Below are positions 33,498 through 42,874 of a stretch of 64,000 nt of DNA, piece by piece. Position numbers and translations under genes: made by a program. The notes under the pieces were generated by a model. It was given only the letters and a program-made list of their open reading frames with translations, did no database searches and had not been told where the DNA came from. Source of the stretch: CAZBMD01 sp964493325 (GTDB taxonomy: Bacteria > Babelota > Babeliae > Babelales > RVW-14); NCBI GenBank assembly GCA_964493325.1, contig CAZBMD010000006.1, positions 16,880 through 80,879 of the forward strand. The letters are read 5' to 3'. Each line of letters begins with the position of its first letter. Position 1 is the stretch's first letter.

Positions 33498-35073
33498 TCA
33501 GATTTCGTGATAGGTTGTGATCTAGGTCGATGACGACGATTCGATGATTGTTTGTATCGGTAATGTATAAAAGATTATCAATTTTGATGACTCCATTTGG
33601 TTCATTGAGCTGTGTTTCATTCAACATGCCGATGGTATTTCCTGGTTTACCGTTGCCGCACAGTGTCGAAATAAGATTTGTTTTTAAATCAACCACTCGA
33701 ATTGCATGATTGTATGAGTCTGCAATGTAGATGCCAGAATCATCTGCAAAAAGACCAAGAGGGTGTTGCAAGAGCGCTTGTGATAGTTTTCCATCCTTAA
33801 GTCCAAAGTCAAAAAGGCCTGATCCAAGGAGAGTAGTGACTTTGTAATTTTTGAACATTCGGAGTGAGCTTGTTTCTGCATCTACAAAAAAGAGTCCCTC
33901 GTTGTGAGCTGAAAGTCCGCTTGGTTGTGCAAGTGTGCAGCGGGGGAGCATGCCATCAACGATGGATTCAATACCATTGCCGGCAAGAAGGCGCAATCTA
34001 TTTTTTTCGGGTTCATAAATCCAAAGCTGGTGTACGCCTGCCATTGCAATAGTCAGATACTTGGATGATGGAAAAAACGCCAGATCCCACGGTGAAGCGA
34101 GTGCTGTATTAAGCGGCCCCTTGCCATTTTTTGGATTGGCCTTTCCTCGCTCACCTGTTCCGGCGATTGTTGATACCGTGCCAGTTGCAAAATTGATACT
34201 ACGTAGTCGATGATTTGCCGTGTCTGCAACATATAAAATTTGCTTTTCACTATCCCAAGCCAGGCCTTGGGGGCTATTAAATTGAGAATCTTCAAGAGAT
34301 CCATCTAAAAAGCCCTTTATGCCCGATCCTATAGTTTTGACCAAAGATCCGTCAGGACGGAGGACAAGAATCTGGTTATTGCCGCTGTTGCTGACAAAAA
34401 GTGCCGCTTTATTATCAAAATTCTTGGTATGAATAATCTTGCCGGGGAATCGTAACACTTGTTTACTTTCTTGATTTTCAAGCAAATTGGGCAATTTTGA
34501 CGTGATGGCATGAGGATAAGCGCTGATGAGTTGCTCGATGTCTTTTGCTAGTTTTTCGCGGTTGCCTTCTTCGCTGTAGCGGGAGTATACCTGTCCATCT
34601 GGGGATAGCAGTATGAGTGTTGGCCATGAGTGCACGTCAAACGCATTCCATATTTTAAAATCATGATCGTTGATAATTGGGTGCTTGATGCCATAGCGCT
34701 GTACAGCTGCGGCAATATTTTCAGGGCTCTTTTCGTTCATAAATTTTGCGGAATGAACACCGATAACTGTTAAGGCTGGTCCAAATTGATCTTCAAGAGC
34801 CTGCAGTTCAGGGATGGTCTGCAGGCAATTAATGCAACAAAAGGTCCAAAAATCGAGCAAAATAATGCGGTTGGCAAGTTCTTGAGGTGTTGATGGTTGC
34901 GATGCATTAAGCCATTCTTGAGATCTTGTTAGGCTTTTTATAGCAAATGGAGTAGTTGAAAGAGCTTTAGATGCTTCTTTTGTGTCTGTTTTTTTTAAAA
35001 AATGTTTTGAGGTAAAGATAGCAAGTAAAAGGCAAAGAGCAGCTATGCCCATAAAAATAACATTGAGCTTCAT
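33487..35073 (-). CDS. Thioredoxin-like and NHL-repeat protein
   Basis: A 528-residue membrane-anchored protein. After one N-terminal hydrophobic segment comes a thioredoxin/TlpA-like domain with the redox motif CINC (C80, C83 in DFWTFCCINCLQTIPEL) and the cis-proline region HSWPTLIL. From about residue 210 there are five to six NHL repeats forming a beta-propeller (FNSPQGLAWD, LAQPSGLSAHNEGLFFVDA, LLQHPLGLFADDSGIYIADS, LNEPNGVIKI). The architecture is that of NHLRC2, whose bacterial homologues are uncharacterised. It probably acts in extracytoplasmic thiol chemistry. It is a single gene that converges with the tandem secreted pair. Confidence 0.88.
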   Translation of the reverse strand: MKLNVIFMGIAALCLLLAIFTSKHFLKKTDTKEASKALSTTPFAIKSLTRSQEWLNASQPSTPQELANRIILLDFWTFCCINCLQTIPELQALEDQFGPALTVIGVHSAKFMNEKSPENIAAAVQRYGIKHPIINDHDFKIWNAFDVHSWPTLILLSPDGQVYSRYSEEGNREKLAKDIEQLISAYPHAITSKLPNLLENQESKQVLRFPGKIIHTKNFDNKAALFVSNSGNNQILVLRPDGSLVKTIGSGIKGFLDGSLEDSQFNSPQGLAWDSEKQILYVADTANHRLRSINFATGTVSTIAGTGERGKANPKNGKGPLNTALASPWDLAFFPSSKYLTIAMAGVHQLWIYEPEKNRLRLLAGNGIESIVDGMLPRCTLAQPSGLSAHNEGLFFVDAETSSLRMFKNYKVTTLLGSGLFDFGLKDGKLSQALLQHPLGLFADDSGIYIADSYNHAIRVVDLKTNLISTLCGNGKPGNTIGMLNETQLNEPNGVIKIDNLLYITDTNNHRIVVIDLDHNLSRNLIIH

Positions 35074-35154
35074 GTGTTACTCTCCCGGTTACGCAAAGGA
35101 TTATCTTTACAAAAAATGTAACGAAGAAGTGCGAGCGGGTCAATGGGGCAGGCA

Positions 35155-35186
35155 AGAAAAAACCCCCGACAGAGTCAGGGGTTTTA
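35155..35186 (-). terminator. Intrinsic terminator of rplU
   Basis: AAAACCCC(C)GAC and GTC(A)GGGGTTTT form a stem with one mismatch at 35159-35185 and a 2-4-base loop. On the minus strand the right side continues into six T. It lies about 30 bases past the L21 stop. Confidence 0.8.
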
Positions 35187-35216
35187 ATCTTTTAGCGAAA
35201 AAGGTCGAGCTTCGAT

Positions 35217-35555
35217 TTAGATGCTCTCGATACGTACAACCGTAATTGGCTGACGATGTCCCTTTTTTACTTTGTATTTTTTACGACGTTTGTGCTTAAA
35301 TACAATAATTTTTGGACCGCGCATCTGCTTGACAATACTTGCTTGAACGGCAGCGCCTGGTACATGAGGTTGACCAAAGTCATAAGCGTCTTCGCCTGTT
35401 TTCTTGAAAAGAACTTCAGAGAAACTGAGCTTGTCGCCGCTATTGCCTTCAATTTTTTCTATTGCAAGAGTCTTGCCTGGGATTGCTTGGTATTGCTTAC
35501 CCCCGGTTTGAATAATTGCATATGCTTCAAAGTGTGGTTTTTGTCCGCGCTCCAT
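35217..35555 (-). CDS. rplU: 50S ribosomal protein L21
   Basis: The 112-residue large-subunit protein L21. The conserved YAIIQTGGKQYQAIPGKTL and KIIVFKHKRRKKYKVKKGHRQ are present. The protein has about ten extra N-terminal residues (MERGQKPHFE) that are not in most L21 proteins; a start at a later position would remove conserved sequence. The usual partner rpmA (L27) does not follow, since a terminator comes next. Confidence 0.95.
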   Translation of the reverse strand: MERGQKPHFEAYAIIQTGGKQYQAIPGKTLAIEKIEGNSGDKLSFSEVLFKKTGEDAYDFGQPHVPGAAVQASIVKQMRGPKIIVFKHKRRKKYKVKKGHRQPITVVRIESI

Positions 35556-35706
35556 AATGATTAGGCCTTTCAGATCGGCAATGCCAAAACTTAAACTGAA
35601 CTGGTGCTTATTTTCTTAATTTACTAATAACTAGAAGTAGTGTAACAAAGCTCATTTTTATGTCTAGTGGCCTTGATAAAACCTACTATTTTATTCATTT
35701 TTTTTA

Positions 35707-36552
35707 TTAAAATGGTAGAGGTTGTCCAGCTAATTTTTCATAGACCGGAGCGATCCTCTTTTTAAAAGATACATCGAGCGAATCAAAGACCGGAGCTAAA
35801 ACCTTTATATAGCCTTGATCGACAAGCTTTTTATATAGTTCACTTTTGATAAAATCATTAATTATCTGAATGTCTTGATTGCTCAAGTGTTCTGCAATTT
35901 TTAGCTCTATCACCATTGTGATGTCATTGATGAGGTCATTAAAGACAGCCTTTAGTTCAGGGCTCAATTGTTTCTTGTGATCCAAGTTTGTAAGCAGTGG
36001 CTCTATTAAGCCGTATTGGCACTTTTTGATCAAAGCTCTAATATTCTCTAAGTTGCTATTTTTGGCAGGAGTATTTACTTGAGTATTAGCTATTTGAGGT
36101 TTTATGGCTTTAAAGAAATTCATTAATTTTTCTTTAAACTTAAGAAGCGCGTCAGCATGATGTTCATGTAATTCACTGTGCTCGAGTATATTCATAATAG
36201 TTGCTTCGTGCTTTGGTAGAATATTCTCGCTGAGTTCTTTGATAACAGCAAAAAGAATATCGGGGCACTTCGCCATAATTGGCTCTAAACGGTTAATAAA
36301 TCTTAACCATTCTTTATTTTCAATCAATGAACACTTAGCTTGCCAAGCAAGCATTAAAACTCCTTTTTTCAGGGAGCTTAGCTTTTTTGGGTCAAAAATA
36401 CCGGCAGGGTTTGTACTAAGTTGGTTAAGAACTGCGTCATCTAGTGTTAATATGGCACTAAAACTTTCAATACTGAACATTGGTTGTACGTTACCAAGAA
36501 GCGATACTGTCATAAGAGCGCTGAGCGCAAGTTTGTGTAATTTTTTCATCAT
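35707..36552 (-). CDS. Secreted helical protein of unknown function
   Basis: A 281-residue protein. The start is the first of two adjacent ATG codons five bases after GGAGG (36552). A signal peptide (MMKKLHKLALSALMTVSLLGNVQP) is followed by an almost entirely helical body with many Leu and Lys and no cysteine motif. HEAT-like helix pairs are possible (ECPDILFAVIKELSEN-like stretches), but no family is clear. It stands alone between rplU and the endonuclease IV gene. Confidence 0.7.
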   Translation of the reverse strand: MMKKLHKLALSALMTVSLLGNVQPMFSIESFSAILTLDDAVLNQLSTNPAGIFDPKKLSSLKKGVLMLAWQAKCSLIENKEWLRFINRLEPIMAKCPDILFAVIKELSENILPKHEATIMNILEHSELHEHHADALLKFKEKLMNFFKAIKPQIANTQVNTPAKNSNLENIRALIKKCQYGLIEPLLTNLDHKKQLSPELKAVFNDLINDITMVIELKIAEHLSNQDIQIINDFIKSELYKKLVDQGYIKVLAPVFDSLDVSFKKRIAPVYEKLAGQPLPF

Positions 36553-36739
36553 ATGATCCTCCATGAGATCTTAAGCAGTTGCATTTTTGAGTAGAATCTT
36601 CTAAAAACACCATGTTTTTGTTGTTTTTCTTAAAATCATGCAATTTGCAGATAATCTTTATTTTCTTACACGATAAGTCCAGTATACCCCACTGGCATTA
36701 TTTCGCAAACGCTCTGCAGGTCGTTGGTTTTATGAGTCA

Positions 36740-37591
36740 CTATATGTTTTTAGTTTCTAACATGATTTTTCTCGCCTGATTTAGGTCGAAAAGCGAGCAT
36801 TCTACGATTTTTGGTATCAATGCAAGCTCTGGGTGCTGAAAAATTGATTTGAAAGGCTCTTTGCCAATAAGCCCTTGTCCTGGGGGAGCGTGCTGGTCTT
36901 TTTTGCTGCCCATAGGCTCAATTGAGTCGTTGAGGTGAATGAGGTGAATATTGGCAAAACCGAGTGTTTTGCCAACTTCTCTTATAAAATCATCTACTTT
37001 ATGCATGTTGTAGCCATAAGCGTGTGCATGGGCTGTATCCAGGCAAAAGCCTACTCGATCTTGCTTGTCAATAAGGGTTTTGATGGCGGCTAAGTCTTCA
37101 AATTTGCTGCCAATGGCCTTATTGCCGTGCGCGGTATTTTCTAGCAGGATCTTGATATCAGGTATTGTTTCCATAACCTCATTTAAGAGCTTGGCTGCGG
37201 TATGGATGCCCAGGTTTCTGCTAGTGCTTTCATTTTCATGCTCTGGGTACCCTTTGGCTGACCCTGGGTGAAGAACAATTGCAGAGGCCTGGAGCTGGCT
37301 TGCTAGGGTCATTTCTTGAATAAGCAGCGATTTTGAGACTTCGTAGCTTTTTTCGCTGCCGGTGGCGGGGTTAATCCAGTAAGAACTATGGATAAAAACC
37401 CCCTTAAAATGGTTTCGAAGGGCAGAAAGGGTTGATCTTTCTTCGTCCGAGAGCGTAATATATTTATTCTGATTCTTCGGGTTTGTGAGGAAAAATTGAA
37501 AATGAGGTATTGCCAAGTCTTGTGCATCCCTAAAGAGGGCTACAAGGTCTGTGTTAATGCGTAGATGCAGTCCAACTTGGTTAGATTCCAA
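36740..37591 (-). CDS. nfo: Endonuclease IV (AP endonuclease family 2)
   Basis: A 283-residue TIM-barrel enzyme with three zinc ions that cuts DNA at abasic sites in base-excision repair. Conserved elements include VGLHLRINTD at the start, AIVLHPGSAKG, ILLENTAHGNKAIGS, GFCLDTAHAHAYGYN, IHLIHLNDSIEPMGSKKDQH and KIVECS. The start is a TTG at 37591 preceded by AAAGGA; no ATG fits the conserved N-terminus. It overlaps the end of the phosphohexomutase gene by 11 bases, so the two are co-transcribed. Confidence 0.9.
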   Translation of the reverse strand: MESNQVGLHLRINTDLVALFRDAQDLAIPHFQFFLTNPKNQNKYITLSDEERSTLSALRNHFKGVFIHSSYWINPATGSEKSYEVSKSLLIQEMTLASQLQASAIVLHPGSAKGYPEHENESTSRNLGIHTAAKLLNEVMETIPDIKILLENTAHGNKAIGSKFEDLAAIKTLIDKQDRVGFCLDTAHAHAYGYNMHKVDDFIREVGKTLGFANIHLIHLNDSIEPMGSKKDQHAPPGQGLIGKEPFKSIFQHPELALIPKIVECSLFDLNQARKIMLETKNI

Positions 37592-38984
37592 TTTTTTCCT
37601 TTAATTCGGCAGGGTTGAAAAATGGCACAAGTATATCATAAAAATCATTTTTGACCCGAATTAACCCCTCAGGAGAATTGGATTCAAAGCGTAGCGATAC
37701 AACTGGTTGAGTATTTGAGGCTCTAACAAGTCCCCAGCCATAACTCATCTCTGCTCGTATGCCATCAATGCTGATGATCTCTGCATCTTTGCGATCAACA
37801 AATATTTTTCTGACAGCATTGACGATAATGCCCTTTTCTTCTTCATTGCGGCAGCCAATACGTATTTCGGGCGAACTTTCTTTGTGAGGAAAGATTGAGA
37901 GCAGTGATTCGAGCGATTTTTGTGTTTTATCTAAAATGTCTAGGAGCCTGCAGCCTGCGTAAATGCCGTCATCATAGCCAAAATAGCGATCTTTGAAGAA
38001 AAAGTGGCAGCTTAGCTCGCCAGCAAGGAGCGCCTCGTGCGTTATCATAGCCTCTTTTATGAGCGAATGACCCGACGGAGAAAGATGATAGGTTGCTTTC
38101 CAGGTGGTTAAAAGTTCAAAAAGAGAAGACGAACTTTTGATGTCACATACAATCGCTGCATGAGGACTTTGTTGTAAAACATCTTGTGCAAAAAGAGCCA
38201 AAAGCTTGTCACCCGCAACAAGCACTCCAGACTTAGTCATTGGGCTCATGCGGTCGCAGTCGCCGTCAAGCCCTATTCCGACTTGCAACGAGCTGTTATC
38301 GGTAAGCGCTTGTTGGACAAAAGTCATATTTTCAGCAACTGTTGGGTCTGCCTCATGGTTTGGAAAGGTTCCATCAAGTTCTGTAAAGAGCAACTGAACG
38401 TTTTTCCAGCCCATTGCCTTGACAAGGCGAGGGAAGACAAGGCCTCCGGGGGCATTTCCACAATCAATGACAGCGTTTATCGTTTTATTTTTTAGGTCAG
38501 AGAAATGGTCAACAAGATATGCAATATATTCGGTGAGTGCGTCATGCTGTATAACCCGTCCGCAAGAATCTTTCAGGGGTGTTAAAAATTTTTTTGATTC
38601 AAAAATCTGCCTGATGTCCTGAATATGAGCACCCCATGCACCCCAAATCTTGATGCCATTATATTCTTTGGGGTTATGCGAGGCTGTAATTTGCAAACCA
38701 TGAGCTTCTGGGAGGGTTTTTACAGCAAAATAAAGCGTTGGGGTGGGCACAACGTCGATATCAATAACGTCAAAGCCAAGGTTGATAGCCGCGCGCACAA
38801 GCTCGGTATGAATGTCTGAAGAATGTGTTCGTCCGTCCCTGCCAATAATAACGCGGGTTATGTCGGGATATCGACCATGAAGATGAGTGAGAATTGCTTT
38901 GCCAAGGTCATAGACTTCAGAAACAATCAGTTCATTGTTAACGATGCCGCGGATATCATATTCACGAAATATATTGCTTTTCAT
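37581..38984 (-). CDS. Phosphomannomutase/phosphoglucomutase
   Basis: A 467-residue alpha-D-phosphohexomutase of the AlgC/ManB type that interconverts the 1- and 6-phosphates of mannose or glucose. The phosphoserine loop is TASHNPKEYNG (S102), the metal loop GLDGDCDRM, the sugar loop GELSCHFFFKD and the phosphate-binding loop RASNTQPVVSLRFES. It supplies sugar-1-phosphate for nucleotide sugars used in glycan synthesis, which fits the glycosyltransferases elsewhere in the window. AGGAG precedes the ATG. It cannot be told from phosphoglucosamine mutase with full certainty, but the loops favour PMM/PGM. Confidence 0.9.
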   Translation of the reverse strand: MKSNIFREYDIRGIVNNELIVSEVYDLGKAILTHLHGRYPDITRVIIGRDGRTHSSDIHTELVRAAINLGFDVIDIDVVPTPTLYFAVKTLPEAHGLQITASHNPKEYNGIKIWGAWGAHIQDIRQIFESKKFLTPLKDSCGRVIQHDALTEYIAYLVDHFSDLKNKTINAVIDCGNAPGGLVFPRLVKAMGWKNVQLLFTELDGTFPNHEADPTVAENMTFVQQALTDNSSLQVGIGLDGDCDRMSPMTKSGVLVAGDKLLALFAQDVLQQSPHAAIVCDIKSSSSLFELLTTWKATYHLSPSGHSLIKEAMITHEALLAGELSCHFFFKDRYFGYDDGIYAGCRLLDILDKTQKSLESLLSIFPHKESSPEIRIGCRNEEEKGIIVNAVRKIFVDRKDAEIISIDGIRAEMSYGWGLVRASNTQPVVSLRFESNSPEGLIRVKNDFYDILVPFFNPAELKEKIGI

Positions 38985-39039
38985 TAAATCTCCTTTTATG
39001 AAACACGAAAATGCTCATAAAATGAGTGTACGCTGCCCC

Positions 39040-40506
39040 TTATTTTTTGTCTTCATTTTTTGTTTCATCGTTATCCAAGACTTTTGCTTTGACGTCTTTT
39101 GCAACTTTGCCGGTAAGTTTTGCCAGTGAATTATAGCTACTGACAATGGATTCTTGGGCGTAGCTTGTTGCCTGTTCAACCGTGTCTAAAAAGGCTGCAA
39201 AAAGATCTTGAGCTTTTCGCTTCCAGATGCCACTTTTTTCTTCAATATTAACTGGTTGCGTAACATTTTTTTGTAGCTCAGGATTTTTGCTGAGTTGCTG
39301 TTGTAATGTTTGCGATTTCTCTTTGACGTCGCCGAACATTTTTTTAACAGCAAGTTTTTGTGCATCAAGTTTTTGAACAATATCGTCCATTGATGCGATG
39401 CTTGCTTGTACATCGGCTGATAATGCAACCAGATTTTTAGGCGTAGCGCTATCGATTGCAGGAGTTGCAGTTGGCGCTGTGGCTATCGGAGAGCTAGGGA
39501 CTTTTTTTTTAAGCCCTTCGTCCGTGATGACAGAGGCCTCAAGGCCTATGTTTGGATTTGAAGGAGCAATCATTTCTTTTATGCCAGAAAAAATTGAAAT
39601 AATAAGATTTATAGCTCCAGAGACAAGGTCCGCTATTTTGCTAAAAATGTGATGAATAAGTGATTTAGGTTGATGAACAGCATGTCTTCTGGTTGGTAAT
39701 TTTGTGCCTTCTGAGGTAGTGGCTGGTATTGCTAGAGGTCCTTGTGCTGTTGGTGTAATTGCTGCAGGAGGAACAGTTACTGCTGGGGCTGGAGTACTCA
39801 TTTCAAGGACTTTGATTTGATTTTGGATAGAAGTCATATGGTTTTGAATGTCATTGACCGTTTTGCTAAAACCTTGTGAGACCTTGGTTTCGATCTCGAG
39901 CTGAGAATTTTTTATGTTTTTAAGGCTTTGATGAATTTTTTCAATAGATGCTTGCGCCAGTGTATCATCGCCTTTGCCGAGTAATTCAAAACTTAATTTT
40001 TTTGCTGAGGCTATGTCTTTTTGAGCTTGAATAAGTCTGGTATCAATTTCGCTTAGTTGTGATTTTAACGTGTCTTTAAGCCGCGCTACTGTTTCTATTT
40101 CAGTAACAATTAGATCAAGATTTTTCTTATTGGTATCAATTGGGGCTGCTGTGGCCGGTAGTGGCGCTGGAACTGGAGCTGGTAATGGTGCAGGCAAAGG
40201 CTGAACTGTAGGGGCTGGCAGAGGAAGTGGCATGGGGACACTCGTGGGCGCTGCAGGAGTTGTAGGAGCTGGAAGAGCTAACGCTTGTGGAGCAAGAGGG
40301 TCTGGTTGTGGAGGAGTTATTGGTGGCAGTGGCGGTAGGGCAAGTGGATCGGGAGTGCTTGCGGCAGTTGGCATAGCAGGGATTGCTGCAAGGTCTGGGA
40401 GAGGTGCTGGACTTGGTGTTAATTCTGGCATTGTAGGCATTGAAAATGCAGGGTGAGCGAAATATTGGAATACGATGACCATGCATAGCTGCATCAATTT
40501 TTTCAT
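39040..40506 (-). CDS. Exported Pro/Ala-rich coiled-coil protein
   Basis: A 488-residue protein. The start is the ATG at 40506, seven bases after AGGAG; an ATG two codons earlier is too close. A signal peptide (MKKLMQLCMVIVFQYFAHPAFS) is followed by about 100 residues of Pro/Ala/Leu repeats (PLALPPLPPITPPQP, PAPLPAPVPAPLPATAAP), a coiled coil near 130-225, a second Pro/Ala stretch, a hydrophobic helix (ADLVSGAINLIISIF), and a C-terminal helical part. It heads a group of three exported proteins of similar build. Proline-rich linkers of this kind span the periplasm or wall. No enzyme motif is visible. Confidence 0.72.
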   Translation of the reverse strand: MKKLMQLCMVIVFQYFAHPAFSMPTMPELTPSPAPLPDLAAIPAMPTAASTPDPLALPPLPPITPPQPDPLAPQALALPAPTTPAAPTSVPMPLPLPAPTVQPLPAPLPAPVPAPLPATAAPIDTNKKNLDLIVTEIETVARLKDTLKSQLSEIDTRLIQAQKDIASAKKLSFELLGKGDDTLAQASIEKIHQSLKNIKNSQLEIETKVSQGFSKTVNDIQNHMTSIQNQIKVLEMSTPAPAVTVPPAAITPTAQGPLAIPATTSEGTKLPTRRHAVHQPKSLIHHIFSKIADLVSGAINLIISIFSGIKEMIAPSNPNIGLEASVITDEGLKKKVPSSPIATAPTATPAIDSATPKNLVALSADVQASIASMDDIVQKLDAQKLAVKKMFGDVKEKSQTLQQQLSKNPELQKNVTQPVNIEEKSGIWKRKAQDLFAAFLDTVEQATSYAQESIVSSYNSLAKLTGKVAKDVKAKVLDNDETKNEDKK

Positions 40507-40557
40507 TATCATTCTCCTTTTTTTATTTCAATCTATTTTGTTTTTATAATCTGCTAT

Positions 40558-41217
40558 TCACCCTATTGGCGTCACTGAGGTGACTGGTAGGGGCATTATT
40601 GGCACCGGCTGAGGAAGCGTTGGTATCGATGGTGTTTCCATCTGCGTTAGAGGCGTGGTTTGGTTGGTAAGGCGTTGTGTAAGTTCCCCAACAATTTGTC
40701 CTGTTTTCTGAAGAAATGAGTCTATTTCAAGACATTTATTGGAGAGTGTTTGTGAATGCTCAGCTAATTTTTTTCTCATTTCGTCAAAAGATTGGTCCAT
40801 CTCGGCGATAGACTTTTCTACAGCATCAAAATTTTTTGAGGCAACGGGACCGGCTGGTTTTATTAAGCTTTCTTGCGCTTCATTAATCTGCAAAACATCT
40901 GGCCCTTGAAGGGGTGTGGGTGTAGGTATAGGTTCTGTTGAAGCGGGGGTAGGAGTAGTAATAGGTGTTGGAAGGGGTATAGGGGGCGTTATTGTTGGTG
41001 CCGGTGTTGTTCCCAGGGGCTTCATATCAAGAACTTGAGATGGTGCAGGGACAGCTGCTAAGGCGGGTTGTTCTGGGAGTGCTGCTGGTAGAGCTGCAAT
41101 ATCTGATGCTGGCATGTCTGTAGTTGGTAGCGCAAGCGGTTCGAGTTGCATAGGCTGTAGAACGGCCCAGTGGGCAGATGCCGCATAAAAAAATAAGAAT
41201 AGTTTCAACAGATTCAT
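40558..41217 (-). CDS. Small exported Pro/Ala-rich protein
   Basis: A 219-residue protein with a signal peptide (MNLLKLFLFFYAASAHWAVL), then about 100 residues of Pro/Ala/Thr repeats (PTPITTPTPASTEPIPTPTP), a short coiled coil at about 125-175 and a Pro/Thr tail. It has the same plan as its neighbours on both sides at smaller size. AGGAT precedes the ATG. Function unknown. Confidence 0.68.
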   Translation of the reverse strand: MNLLKLFLFFYAASAHWAVLQPMQLEPLALPTTDMPASDIAALPAALPEQPALAAVPAPSQVLDMKPLGTTPAPTITPPIPLPTPITTPTPASTEPIPTPTPLQGPDVLQINEAQESLIKPAGPVASKNFDAVEKSIAEMDQSFDEMRKKLAEHSQTLSNKCLEIDSFLQKTGQIVGELTQRLTNQTTPLTQMETPSIPTLPQPVPIMPLPVTSVTPIG

Positions 41218-41359
41218 AAGATCCTTTTTTCTATATTTTCAAGAACTGGAGATGTTTACAGACTTAAAACGACAAGATAATTTACTGCCTGTTAAACCTC
41301 TTAAACTATGCTTTGATACTATCAAGCAAAAAAATAAGAAATCAATTTCTTTGAAAGAA

Positions 41360-42838
41360 TCAGAGTGATGGGCTTGGTGTGAGAGGGGGGAACATCGTCT
41401 GCGGTGTGGACGATGGCGCTGGAAGTGGGGGGGCAAAATTTGTAGAGATAGCAGGCTGCAATAACCCAGGTTGTACTGGTAAGGTTGGAGCTGCAGCAGG
41501 TTGACTAATCGGTTGAATTGCGGGCAGAGGGGCAGAGGCTGTACGTTTTTTTCTGACAGGTTGAGTTGTTGAATCAGAAACGAATAATCGATAAATCTTA
41601 CTTAAAAAATTGATAAAACGATTATACAGTGATTGATACCATGTTTGAGGTGCATCCTTTTTTAATTTACGTTTTGCTGCAGCTTCTTCTGCTTTTGCCT
41701 TATCAATTGCGAGCTGGCGGGCTTTTTCTTCTTGCGCTTTTTTCTTTAGTTCATCAATACGAGTTGTTCGATCCCTAATTACAAGTCCAGCAGATTCTAG
41801 TCGTTTAGTTCCACTGGTAACAGCTTGCATCTGGTTGCGCATGGTATTAAGAACATTGTCAAAGTCTCGAGGCAGATCTTCAACCAAATAGGTTTTGATA
41901 GAGCGTAACGTTTCGAGCAGAGAACCCTTGAGCTGGTAATATTGATTTTTAGCAAGATTATCATCAATGATGTTCCACATATCTCTGACGGTTGAGTGGG
42001 CTTGTTTTACAAGTCCCATAGCTCGTTCAATTTGCTCATCAAGCCTTTTTAAACGATCGGTGATCGATCGGTCAAGATCATCAATTGATTTGATATCAAG
42101 CTTAAGTTGCTCAAGTTCAGCTTTATTGGTTTTAATACCAATTTCTAGTTGCTCAACAATAGTTTGATATTCTCGTTCAGAAAGCGTATCGGTGCCTTTT
42201 TTGCTTTGTAGTTCAGCAATGTCACGTGCTTTCTTTTTCTCAAGGTATTGCATAATGTTTGCAAAAGTTTCTTGTAATTTGCCTTGGTCAACACCCAGTG
42301 TTTTATAAAAAGTATCAAGTTCGCGATCGATTACGTTAAATTTATCATTAAAACTACGTCGTGAGGTTTGTATTTCAATGGCGAGCGCTTGAATTTCATC
42401 ATGAGCTTCATAGGCCTTAATGAGCCATTCTTTTTTTTTCATCCAGTTTCCCTGAATGCCTATTTTTTCATCAGATATGCCGATTGTGTTTGGCAATGGA
42501 ATAGCGATTGGAGCTGAAGGTGCTGCCGGAAGTTGACCAAAGTTTTCAGTCATAGTTAACGGGGGTAGCGTTTCAAAAGTTTGTATTGTTGGAGTTGTTG
42601 GCAACGCTGCAGGTGATGATTCAGTTGATCCAATGTTTGTTGGTTGTTGTTGAGCTGTGGGGAACAGAGGTTGTTGAAAAGATGGCGTTGGTATAGGAAA
42701 AATATTTGGAATGTTTTGCGATGCCGGTGCTTGCGCATCAGCTGTCATACCGGGTGGTGTGATCATACTATTTCCATTACAGATGAAAAGAGTATTCAAG
42801 CCCCACGCCAAAACCAACGATTTGCTCCACCTTTTCAT
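41360..42838 (-). CDS. Exported coiled-coil protein with Pro-rich ends
   Basis: A 492-residue protein. I chose the ATG at 42838 with AAGG six bases before it; the longer open frame begins with TTG. A signal peptide (MKRWSKSLVLAWGLNTLFIC) is followed by a Pro/Thr-rich stretch, a long coiled coil at about 130-385 with many Lys and Glu, a hydrophobic turn (YNRFINFLSKIYRLFV), and a Pro/Ala/Ser-rich C-terminus (PAPSSTPQTMFPPLTPS). Together with the two following genes it forms a family of exported rod-like proteins. No known domain is visible. Confidence 0.7.
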   Translation of the reverse strand: MKRWSKSLVLAWGLNTLFICNGNSMITPPGMTADAQAPASQNIPNIFPIPTPSFQQPLFPTAQQQPTNIGSTESSPAALPTTPTIQTFETLPPLTMTENFGQLPAAPSAPIAIPLPNTIGISDEKIGIQGNWMKKKEWLIKAYEAHDEIQALAIEIQTSRRSFNDKFNVIDRELDTFYKTLGVDQGKLQETFANIMQYLEKKKARDIAELQSKKGTDTLSEREYQTIVEQLEIGIKTNKAELEQLKLDIKSIDDLDRSITDRLKRLDEQIERAMGLVKQAHSTVRDMWNIIDDNLAKNQYYQLKGSLLETLRSIKTYLVEDLPRDFDNVLNTMRNQMQAVTSGTKRLESAGLVIRDRTTRIDELKKKAQEEKARQLAIDKAKAEEAAAKRKLKKDAPQTWYQSLYNRFINFLSKIYRLFVSDSTTQPVRKKRTASAPLPAIQPISQPAAAPTLPVQPGLLQPAISTNFAPPLPAPSSTPQTMFPPLTPSPSL

Positions 42839-42874
42839 GGTCAACCTTGTTTAAAAGTTATTTTAAACAGGACA

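Noticed and set aside
35556..35706. Possible tRNA or small RNA upstream of rplU
   Set aside because: No cloverleaf, no TTCRA arm and no stable stem could be found.
40136..40486. Ser/Thr/Cys-rich frame within the Pro/Ala-rich gene
   Set aside because: It is a shifted reading of CCA/GCT-type repeats inside a gene with a good ribosome site and signal peptide.
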